The notes below the pieces were generated by a model. It had not been told where the DNA came from and made no database searches. It saw only the letters and a list, made by a program, of their open reading frames with translations. 8,159 nt of DNA from Terrirubrum sp051646285. GTDB lineage: Bacteria; Pseudomonadota; Alphaproteobacteria; Rhizobiales; Beijerinckiaceae. Position 1 is the first letter of the stretch, and each line of letters begins with the position of its first letter. Below are positions 1-5,769 of the stretch, piece by piece. The DNA is taken from positions 1 through 8,159 of the forward strand of contig JBOFCU010000110.1 of assembly GCA_051646285.1 (NCBI GenBank), in the 5' to 3' direction. The translations under genes were made by a program, and so were the position numbers.

Positions 1-2
1 GC

Positions 3-44
3 CTTGAAGATGGCATTCCGGCAGAGAGTGTTGACGCGGCCTGA
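3..44 (+). CDS. Possible C-terminal tail of an upstream gene (partial)
   Basis: One forward frame is open from the left edge to a TGA at 42-44 and reads LEDGIPAESVDAA, an acidic, ordinary-looking protein end. It is only 13 codons, so no family can be assigned. A second forward frame is also open to a TGA at 79-81, but it reads as a less protein-like, Arg/Cys-containing string. The call rests on appearance alone and could be chance. Confidence 0.2.
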   Translation, partial: LEDGIPAESVDAA

Positions 45-224
45 TGCTGCCATCTGTGGCGCGAAGGCCGCAATGGCGTGAATTGGCGCGGGGTGTGCGC
101 AGCGACTCTTGCCTGATTCGGGTAAAACAGGAATATCTGTCTGCGTTGGGGTATGCGTTGGTTTGTGGCTGACCGGACGGCCTGTGTCTTGATGTTTCGG
201 GGCCGCCTGCATTGTCCGAATGGC

Positions 225-248
225 TTGGCCTGATCTTTGGCCTGATCT
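225..248 (+). repeat. Perfect tandem 12-bp direct repeat next to the transpeptidase start
   Basis: The unit TTGGCCTGATCT occurs twice with no gap (225-236 and 237-248), ending three bases before the GTG at 252. Each copy carries a TGA in the frame of the downstream gene (231-233 and 243-245), so the protein cannot begin upstream of this repeat. It may be a replication-slippage duplication in the leader. No regulatory role is shown. Confidence 0.85.
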
Positions 249-251
249 GGA

Positions 252-2027
252 GTGAGCACGCCCGTGCACCCACAATTCTTGTCCACGACTTGTCTTTCTC
301 TGCTGGTGCTGGCCTTCACCATCATGCCTGCTGCGGCTGATCAAAGGCCTGCTGCACCCATCGTCATAGAAACGCCGGGTATGGCGCCAGTGCAGGTTTT
401 TGTGGGCGGAGCCTTGTCGGCGCAGCAGCAAGCGGATGCGCATCAAAAGGTGCTGGCCGTAGCGCGGGCTGCGGAGGCGGCCGCCCGTGCCTTGGCTGAA
501 GCCGAACGGGTGCGCACCATTGAGCCGGTGGTTGCCGTGCCTGATTATCCGGCGCTCGCGCCGGTTATTCTGGCCGCGCCTCTGGTTCCTGTGCCAGCCT
601 ATCCGCAAGCGCCGCCCATCATTGACGGGTTGCCAGCGGCGGCTGCCGCGCCTTTGGTTGAGCCCAAGCCCGTGCAAGCCGCATCTGCCGGCGTTGCGGA
701 TATGAGGCCGGAACTGGCTGCCGCGATGAAAGTCATCCTGGACAAGCCAGAGGCTTATGGCCATGCGCGGCTGACGCGGGCGCAGCGTGACGAGATTGCT
801 GCTGTCTATGCCAGCCGCGGTTATGCGGCCTTCTGGTCTGACGGGCGGGGACTGACGGACAAAGGCGGGCGCGTGTACAAGCATCTGCAGTCGGCAGCGC
901 ATGATGGGCTTGATGCTTCGGCTTATGGTTTGCCCCCCTTGCCTGGTGTGGCCGATATGGCGGCGCGGGCTGCCTATGATTTCCGCTTGACGCAGGCTGT
1001 CGTCCTGTATGCCCGCGATGCACAGGGCGGGCGGATTGATGCCAGACGGCTTTCAAACCTGATCGACCCGGAAAACGAGCTGGCCGCACCGGCGGATATC
1101 GTTGCCGCTGTCATAGATGCGGCTGATCCTGCCGTACGGCTGGCAGCCTATAATCCGCCGCATGCAGGCTACAAGGCCCTGCGGGCACACCTGATTCTGT
1201 TGCGCACTGCCGCTGATGCCACAGGCTCCACCCCAGTGACGGCAGCAGTGGATGTGAAGCCCGACGAGGGTTTGGCTGCCCGCCGCCGCAAGACGGCGGC
1301 CCTTGCGGCTGCTTCCTCGAAGGCCGAGGCGGACATCATCGCCAACATGGAACGCTGGCGCTGGTTGCCGCGCGACCTTGGCGAAAAGCATGTATTCGTG
1401 AATATCCCCGAGTATCGCGTGCGGGTGATGGATCGTGGTGCTGTTGCCCATGACGCGCGGGTGATTGTCGGCAAGCCGGATTCGCCAACGCCGGTTTTTT
1501 CTGACCGGATGCAGTTTCTGGTGGTCAATCCGTCCTGGTTCGTGCCGCCATCGATCATGAAAAAGGAGTTTCTGCCGAGGCTGGCGGAAGACCCCACCTA
1601 TGCGGAGCGCCGGGGTTATCAGGTGATCCGGCGCGGCAAGACCATTTATGTGAAGCAGCCGCCGGGCGAGCGCAATGCGCTTGGCAATATCAAGTTCATG
1701 TTCCCGAACAGGCACGCGGTGTATTTGCATGATACGCCGTCGCGCGGGCTGTTCGGCGCTGATCGCCGGGCCTTCAGCCATGGCTGCGTGCGCGTCGACC
1801 AGCCTTTCCGTCTGGCCGAGCATGTGCTGGGCAAGGACAACGGGTGGTCAGAGCAGCGGGTGCGCGGTCTGGTCGGGCGCGGTGAACAGTCGGTCAAGCT
1901 GAGCCAGCCCTTGCCGGTGCATCTGGCCTATTTCACGCAGTCTGTTGACGATATGGGGCGGTTACAGGCCCATGATGATATTTATGGCCACAACCGGCGG
2001 GTGAAAGCAGCGCTTGGTCTGGAGTGA
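252..2027 (+). CDS. Periplasmic L,D-transpeptidase, YcbB/LdtD type (YkuD domain)
   Basis: Predicted enzyme forming 3-3 (meso-DAP to meso-DAP) peptidoglycan crosslinks in the periplasm. Residues 1-29 form a Sec-type signal with a hydrophobic core and likely AAA-D cleavage, though the N-region lacks Lys/Arg. Residues about 30-150 are an Ala/Pro-rich linker. Residues about 159-316 match the scaffold domain of YcbB-like enzymes (RGYAAFWSDG, then HDGLDASAYGLP). The family motif ERWRWLPRDLG follows, then the YkuD catalytic domain (about 379-527) with His493 and the SHGCVR motif at 509-514, nucleophile Cys512. The tail (LPVHLAYFT, DDIYGH) is also typical. I see no PG_binding_1 repeat between scaffold and catalytic domain, only about 50 Ala/Arg-rich residues. 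The start is uncertain: GTG 252 has GGAG directly against it, while GTG 264 lies 7 nt beyond the purine run GGAGTGAG. An in-frame TGA at 243 excludes earlier starts. The neighbouring DUF882 peptidase supports a cell-wall role. Confidence 0.93.
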   Translation: MSTPVHPQFLSTTCLSLLVLAFTIMPAAADQRPAAPIVIETPGMAPVQVFVGGALSAQQQADAHQKVLAVARAAEAAARALAEAERVRTIEPVVAVPDYPALAPVILAAPLVPVPAYPQAPPIIDGLPAAAAAPLVEPKPVQAASAGVADMRPELAAAMKVILDKPEAYGHARLTRAQRDEIAAVYASRGYAAFWSDGRGLTDKGGRVYKHLQSAAHDGLDASAYGLPPLPGVADMAARAAYDFRLTQAVVLYARDAQGGRIDARRLSNLIDPENELAAPADIVAAVIDAADPAVRLAAYNPPHAGYKALRAHLILLRTAADATGSTPVTAAVDVKPDEGLAARRRKTAALAAASSKAEADIIANMERWRWLPRDLGEKHVFVNIPEYRVRVMDRGAVAHDARVIVGKPDSPTPVFSDRMQFLVVNPSWFVPPSIMKKEFLPRLAEDPTYAERRGYQVIRRGKTIYVKQPPGERNALGNIKFMFPNRHAVYLHDTPSRGLFGADRRAFSHGCVRVDQPFRLAEHVLGKDNGWSEQRVRGLVGRGEQSVKLSQPLPVHLAYFTQSVDDMGRLQAHDDIYGHNRRVKAALGLE

Positions 2028-2143
2028 GCGCAGCCCCTATCCTGAGGTGCTATCGGATGGTCTGTCACAAGATTATGACAAAGCGTCCATCTTTCGCCAT
2101 GTTTTCAGTGTTCCGAAGGTTTGATGCGGGGCAATGCGGGTTG

Positions 2144-2158
2144 GTAACCAGCCATTTA
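2144..2158 (+). promoter_or_regulatory. Degenerate CtrA-like box (GTAA-N7-TTTA)
   Basis: In the 189-nt gap before the DUF882 gene, GTAA at 2144-2147 and TTTA at 2155-2158 are separated by exactly 7 nt. The alphaproteobacterial CtrA consensus is TTAA-N7-TTAA, so each half has one mismatch. The spacing is right, but two mismatches in an eight-base pattern make chance likely. Upstream in the same gap is a 5-bp inverted repeat, TGTCA/TGACA, at 2063-2067 and 2076-2080. I see no convincing -35/-10 pair. Confidence 0.2.
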
Positions 2159-2216
2159 CGCTTTCCGGCAAGAAGTTGTTCATCAATATCAGGCGGCCAT
2201 AGCCGGTTCGCCTGCA

Positions 2217-3914
2217 ATGCGATGCGGTGAAAACTTGGCTCAAAAGCGTTTCGGCCTCATGGGTTGTCTGACTGTCCGCTCCCGGCGCACGCTGGGTCTG
2301 GCGATGGCCTGCGGTCTTGCCGTTGCGGCCTCGACCAGCGGCACGCAGGATGCCATCGCCAATGGCGATACACGGACGCTGACCATTCAGCACATGCACA
2401 CCAAGGAAGTGCTGACGGTCACGTTCAAGCGCTGGGGCAGTTATGATTCTGCTGCGCTGGAAAAACTGAACTGGCATTTGCGCGACTGGCGGCGGGATGA
2501 GCCGAAGCGGATGAATCCGCGCCTGTTTGATCTGCTGTGGGAAGTGCACCGGGAATCGGGCGCAGGCGGTCCGGTCAATGTCGTGTCGGCCTACCGGTCG
2601 CCGGAAACGAATGCGATGTTGCGCCGCCGCTCTCGCGCCGTGGCGAAATCCAGCCAGCATATGCAGGGCAATGCGGTCGATTTCTATGTGCCGGGCATGC
2701 ATATGTCGCAGATGCGCGAAATCGCCATGCGGCTGCAGCGCGGCGGCGTTGGCTATTACCCAACAGCGAATACGCCGTTTGTGCATCTCGACGTCGGCAG
2801 TGTCCGGTCCTGGCCACGCATGGGCCGTGACCAGCTTGCGCGGCTGTTCCCGGATGGCAAAACCGTTCATCTGCCGGCCGGTGGCGGCACGATGCCGGGT
2901 TATGATCTCGCTTATGCGGAAATTCTCGCGCGCGGCGGCTCTGTCGGTGGCGGTGGCGGCGATGAGAGTGAAGAATCAGTTGGTGGCGGTGGCGGCTTCT
3001 TTGCGCTGCTGTTCGGTGGCGGACGGCGCGGTGGCGGCGGTGGTGGTGGTCAGCAGATGGCCATGGCGTCTGGCGGCGATGATGCGGGTGTGCGCGCTTT
3101 CCAGCTCAGCGGCGGTGTTGCAGCTCCGGCAGAAACGGCCGGTGCAGCATCGGGCATTCGCAGCCGCGTGACTCGCGGACGGCGTGGCGCACCAGAATCA
3201 GCCACACAAATTGCATCGGCCACACAGGCTCAGCCTGAGCCATTTATCCCCGTGACCTCGCCCGCACCGGTGGCCGAGGCTCCCATTGCGTTTCGCGCTG
3301 CTCCCGTTGCCGTGCCACCGGCTGCTCCTGCGGCGGTGGATGCCCAGAAGGCGCTTGAAGCCTCGCTCGACAAGCAAAAGAATGTGAAACAGGTTTTTGC
3401 CAGCCTGCCGCTGCCGCCGCGCCGGCCGCGTGACCTGGCGCAGGTGATCGCGCTCGCTGCCAATGAAGGCAACCACCCCCTGCCGCCGCGCCGGCCCGGC
3501 GATCTCGTTCAGGTTGCAGCAGTGGCGGCTGATGCCAAAGCCGATGTGAAACCGAACGCTGATGCCAAATCGCAGGCAGGTGATGATGCGCTGGCCGCGA
3601 TTAACCGCAGGGTTGGCGCGTCAGCGGCACCGGCGGTGTCCGCTTATGCGCCGGTCAATCATCCGCTGCCGCCGGCCCGCAGTGATGGCAAGCGCATGGC
3701 CAATGCGCCGGCCCCGGTGGCCGTCTCAACATCCTCACAGCAGAAGTCGTCACCAACCATCGCGATGACACGCACGAAGGTGCAGGGCGGTTCACTGGCC
3801 GCCCTGATGACGGCGGCGTCCAAAGGCGATGTGGTCTCAGCCTTCAGGCAGGGCAGCGAGACCGGCCCGGCTGTCGGCAAGTTCTCCGGCACGGCCGTAT
3901 CAACGCCGCGATAG
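2217..3914 (+). CDS. DUF882/YcbK-type zinc peptidase (M15-like) with long low-complexity C-terminus
   Basis: Predicted periplasmic murein endopeptidase related to E. coli YcbK (MepK), which cleaves 3-3 crosslinks. A twin-arginine-like signal (SRRTLGL, residues 22-28, then an Ala-rich stretch) fits Tat export, as for E. coli YcbK. The catalytic domain spans roughly residues 52-220: FKRWGSYD, VVSAYRSPETNAML, then HMQGNAVD (His148, Asp155) and FVHLDVG (His190), the likely zinc ligands. After RLFPDG the protein continues for about 340 residues: a Gly-rich block (240-278), an Ala/Pro-rich stretch, PLPPRRP repeats (from 398, 421 and 483) and a basic end, VGKFSGTAVSTPR. E. coli YcbK is only about 180 residues. 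Neither ATG 2217 nor the in-frame ATG 2259 has a clear Shine-Dalgarno sequence; 2259 would give a shorter, more usual signal (MGCLTVRSRRTLGL). It lies 189 nt after the transpeptidase, so it may be co-transcribed or have its own promoter. Confidence 0.88.
   Translation: MRCGENLAQKRFGLMGCLTVRSRRTLGLAMACGLAVAASTSGTQDAIANGDTRTLTIQHMHTKEVLTVTFKRWGSYDSAALEKLNWHLRDWRRDEPKRMNPRLFDLLWEVHRESGAGGPVNVVSAYRSPETNAMLRRRSRAVAKSSQHMQGNAVDFYVPGMHMSQMREIAMRLQRGGVGYYPTANTPFVHLDVGSVRSWPRMGRDQLARLFPDGKTVHLPAGGGTMPGYDLAYAEILARGGSVGGGGGDESEESVGGGGGFFALLFGGGRRGGGGGGGQQMAMASGGDDAGVRAFQLSGGVAAPAETAGAASGIRSRVTRGRRGAPESATQIASATQAQPEPFIPVTSPAPVAEAPIAFRAAPVAVPPAAPAAVDAQKALEASLDKQKNVKQVFASLPLPPRRPRDLAQVIALAANEGNHPLPPRRPGDLVQVAAVAADAKADVKPNADAKSQAGDDALAAINRRVGASAAPAVSAYAPVNHPLPPARSDGKRMANAPAPVAVSTSSQQKSSPTIAMTRTKVQGGSLAALMTAASKGDVVSAFRQGSETGPAVGKFSGTAVSTPR
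2934..3050 (+). repeat. Gly-rich low-complexity coding block in the DUF882 protein
   Basis: Residues 240-278 are dominated by glycine in runs of three to seven, interrupted by an acidic patch (DESEES), a short hydrophobic patch (FFALLF) and two arginines. The DNA is repeated GGC/GGT codons. It sits just after the catalytic domain and probably forms a flexible linker. Runs of this kind are prone to length change between strains. Confidence 0.8.
3408..3515 (+). repeat. PLPPRRPxDLxQV coding repeat, two full copies
   Basis: Within the DUF882 gene, 3408-3446 encodes PLPPRRPRDLAQV and 3477-3515 encodes PLPPRRPGDLVQV, starting 23 residues apart. The two DNA copies share a 17-nt identical core, CTGCCGCCGCGCCGGCC. 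A third, degenerate copy (NHPLPPARSDGK) begins at 3657 and shares the NHPLPP lead-in of copy two. Polyproline/arginine motifs like this are common in exported alphaproteobacterial proteins. A binding or wall-spanning role would be inference. Confidence 0.8.
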
Positions 3915-4024
3915 ATCACGCCGTGTTTTGATCCGCTGTCAAACTGCGGACAACGCGCATGATTCAAAACCATCAGAGCGTGGTTCGCGTGAAAAGCTTT
4001 TGCTAATCCGGCGCAGCGCACTCT

Positions 4025-4050
4025 GGCCCCAAGCCGCGGCCCCAAGCCGC
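4025..4050 (+). repeat. Perfect tandem 13-bp direct repeat
   Basis: GGCCCCAAGCCGC occurs at 4025-4037 and again at 4038-4050 with no gap. It lies in non-coding DNA about 180 bp before the nucleotidase start. It is the second adjacent short duplication in this window, and the unit differs from the one at 225-248. Confidence 0.85.
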
Positions 4051-4091
4051 AGGACTGAGCTGTTCAGAGAGGCACGGTCAGGATGGCACGG

Positions 4092-4109
4092 CTGTCACCC
4101 CTGCGTCAT
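4092..4109 (+). promoter_or_regulatory. Possible PHO box (PhoB site) upstream of the nucleotidase
   Basis: CTGTCAC at 4092-4098 is followed after 4 nt by GCGTCAT at 4103-4109. This gives the 11-bp period of the PHO box (CTGTCAT, 4 nt, CTGTCAT). The first half matches 6 of 7 positions, or all 7 if the final pyrimidine is allowed, and the second matches 5 of 7. The spacer CCCT is not AT-rich as it usually is. A PhoB site would make sense before a secreted phosphatase/5'-nucleotidase, but this is inference from one imperfect match 122 nt upstream of the ATG. Confidence 0.3.
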
Positions 4110-4171
4110 TGTTGCCTGCGAAACAGGGTGCATAGCCCATAACTCGCGTTGCGTTTTGGCGCGTCATTGTT
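4103..4171 (+). repeat. Separated 11-bp direct repeat GCGTCATTGTT
   Basis: GCGTCATTGTT occurs at 4103-4113 and 4161-4171, with starts 58 bp apart, both upstream of the nucleotidase gene. The first copy overlaps the second half of the PHO-box-like site. Two identical 11-mers in a 316-bp gap could be paired operator sites or chance. No protein can be named from the sequence. Confidence 0.6.
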
Positions 4172-4219
4172 AGCTTCATCACAGATGAGCCGCCGGCCAA
4201 CCTGCGGTCTGCCAATGCT

Positions 4220-4224
4220 GGAGA
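4220..4224 (+). promoter_or_regulatory. Shine-Dalgarno site for the nucleotidase gene
   Basis: GGAGA ends 6 nt before the ATG at 4231. It is the clearest ribosome binding site in the window. It favours this ATG over the ATG two codons later (4237) and keeps the twin-arginine motif at residues 8-9. Confidence 0.7.
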
Positions 4225-4230
4225 TACCCT

Positions 4231-5769
4231 ATGTCAATGCTCGTGATCTCGCGCCGCAAGGCGATCGCCCTGATGGCCGCGCCAGCGGCGGCTGCCGCAT
4301 GGCCAGCACTGGCGCAAACGGCGGCACCGGCACCTGTCAATGGCAAGCTGACGCTTCTGCTCGTCAATGACATTTATAAAATGAGCGAGGACAAGGGCCG
4401 TGGCGGTTTTGCCCGCCTGTCTGCCATTGTGAAAGCCGAGCGCGCCAAAGATGTGCCGGTGCTGTATGCCCATGCAGGTGACACATTTTCGCCTTCGCTC
4501 ATGTCCGGATTTGATCAGGGCGAGCATATTGTTGCCCTGACCAATCTGGCGCCGCCGGATATTTTTGTGCCGGGTAATCACGAATTTGATTTCGGCAAGG
4601 ATAATTTTCTCAAGCGCCGGGGTGAAGCAAAATTCCCCTTCTACGCCGCCAACATGCGGCAGGCGGATGGCACGCCAGTGCCGGGCATCCGTGACAATGA
4701 CATTATCCAGAAGGGTGAATTCAAAATCGGCGTATTCGGCGTCGCATTGCCCTATACGCCGCAGCTCTCCAGCTCCGGTGACCTGAAGTTCATGCCGACG
4801 ATGGAGACGGTGCGCGCGCAGGCCAAGGCATTGCGCGAGGCTGGCGCGGATATTGTTGTCTGTGTAGCCCATACGGACCGGGCTGATGATATGGCCATTG
4901 TGCAATCGCGCGCCGTGGATGTGCTGCTCACGGGCCATGACCATGATCTGGCGCTGACCTATGATGGCCGCACGGTGATGGCAGAATCCAACGAAGAGGC
5001 GAATTATGTCACTGCGGTTGATCTGGCGCTGACGGCAACGATGGCCGGTAACCGGCGCACCGTTGCGTGGACGCCATCCTTCCGCATTACCGATTCGCGC
5101 AGCGTGACACCTGATCCGGAAACACTTCTGCTCGTGAAAAAGTATGAGGGTGAACTCTCGCGTGAACTTGATGTGGATATTGGCACCACGGCTGAGCCGC
5201 TGGATTCGCGCAATGCGTCAGTGCGTGGCGGCGAAACCGCCATCGGGAATTTAATTGCCGATGCCATCAAGGCTTCGACAGGCGGCGATGTCACCATCAT
5301 CAATGGCGGCGGTATCCGCGGCAACAAGCAATATCCTGCGGGTCAGAAATTGACGCGGCGCGATATTCTCACGGAGCTGCCCTTTGGCAATTCAACGGCG
5401 ATGGTTGAAGTGACCGGCGCAGCGATCAAGGCGGCGCTTGAAAACGGCGTTTCGATGTTTGAACAAAAGGCCGGGCGCTTCCCGCAAGTGGCGGGCCTGA
5501 AAGTCGTGATTGATCCCAAGCAGGCTGTGGGCGCGCGGGTGGTGTCCATCGACGTCAATGGCGCGCCGCTTGATCTTGCCAAACTCTACAAGGTTGCCAC
5601 CAATGATTTCATGGTGCGCGGTGGCGACGGCTACACATCACTCGGCAGCGGCAAGAAATTGATCGGTGATACCGATGGTAAACTCCTTGCCAACGAGGTG
5701 ATGGTTTATGTGCGCAAGATCGGCACTGTCACCAGCAAGATCGAAGATCGTATCACGATCAAGCCGTGA
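4231..5769 (+). CDS. Secreted UshA-type 5'-nucleotidase / metallophosphatase
   Basis: Predicted periplasmic enzyme removing phosphate from nucleotides or related esters, for nucleoside and phosphate salvage. Residues 1-28 are a probable Tat signal (SRRKAIAL, Ala-rich core, ALA-Q cleavage). The N-terminal metallophosphatase domain (about 38-290) shows VNDIY (Asp47), GDTFSPS (Asp84), GNHEFDFG (Asn116, His117), VAHTD (His214) and TGHDHD (His236, His238). The usual NDxH motif has Tyr49 in place of histidine. The C-terminal 5'-nucleotidase domain (about 318-500) shows RGGETAIGNLIADA (332-345), NGGGIR (358-363), ELPFGNS and RGGDGYTSL (463-471). At 512 residues it is a typical length for the two-domain family. 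The exact substrate (5'-nucleotides, 2',3'-cyclic nucleotides, NAD or UDP-sugars) cannot be read from sequence. The start has a good ribosome binding site, and the stop overlaps the start of ung by 4 nt. Confidence 0.92.
   Translation: MSMLVISRRKAIALMAAPAAAAAWPALAQTAAPAPVNGKLTLLLVNDIYKMSEDKGRGGFARLSAIVKAERAKDVPVLYAHAGDTFSPSLMSGFDQGEHIVALTNLAPPDIFVPGNHEFDFGKDNFLKRRGEAKFPFYAANMRQADGTPVPGIRDNDIIQKGEFKIGVFGVALPYTPQLSSSGDLKFMPTMETVRAQAKALREAGADIVVCVAHTDRADDMAIVQSRAVDVLLTGHDHDLALTYDGRTVMAESNEEANYVTAVDLALTATMAGNRRTVAWTPSFRITDSRSVTPDPETLLLVKKYEGELSRELDVDIGTTAEPLDSRNASVRGGETAIGNLIADAIKASTGGDVTIINGGGIRGNKQYPAGQKLTRRDILTELPFGNSTAMVEVTGAAIKAALENGVSMFEQKAGRFPQVAGLKVVIDPKQAVGARVVSIDVNGAPLDLAKLYKVATNDFMVRGGDGYTSLGSGKKLIGDTDGKLLANEVMVYVRKIGTVTSKIEDRITIKP

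Larger units (their letters stand above)
3915..4230. other. 316-bp intergenic region without a convincing gene
   Basis: The gap separates the cell-wall pair from the nucleotidase gene. Forward open frames crossing it have irregular codon use and no recognisable product. No strong intrinsic terminator follows the DUF882 stop: the best candidate is a 5-bp inverted repeat (GATCA/TGATC, 3914-3918 and 3929-3933) around a TTTT run. A palindrome AAAAGCTTTT lies at 3992-4001. The tandem repeat, PHO-box-like site, direct repeat and ribosome binding site are listed separately. I see no clear sigma-70 promoter. Confidence 0.7.

Noticed and set aside
109..137. Possible sigma-70 promoter TTGCCT-N17-AATATC before the transpeptidase
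   Set aside because: The -10 is a poor match, and such pairs are found easily by chance. Not supported enough to annotate.
1053..1823. Long antisense ORF of 256 codons opposite the transpeptidase
   Set aside because: The forward frame has clear catalytic motifs. The reverse product is rich in Arg, His and Gln, as expected of a shadow frame in GC-rich DNA.
2024..2230. Small forward ORF whose GTG overlaps the transpeptidase stop by 4 nt
   Set aside because: The overlap looks like coupling, but the codons include many that are rare in the neighbours (AGG, AGA, CGA, ATA), third positions lack the GC bias, and the product is a Cys/Ser/Arg-rich string without a recognisable domain. It also runs into the DUF882 start.
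2073..2870. Antisense ORF of 265 codons opposite the DUF882 catalytic domain
   Set aside because: It overlaps the zinc-ligand region of the real gene, and its product is His/Arg/Gln-rich with no recognisable domain.
3914..3933. Inverted repeat GATCA/TGATC as a terminator for the DUF882 gene
   Set aside because: The stem is only 5 bp and AT-containing, and the T run lies in the loop rather than after the stem.
3992..4001. Palindrome AAAAGCTTTT
   Set aside because: A single 10-bp palindrome with no loop, partner or promoter nearby; easily chance.
3829..4173. Forward ORF crossing the intergenic gap
   Set aside because: It begins inside the DUF882 gene in another frame, is Arg/Ser/Cys-rich, has irregular codon use and spans the tandem repeat. 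No ribosome binding site is visible.
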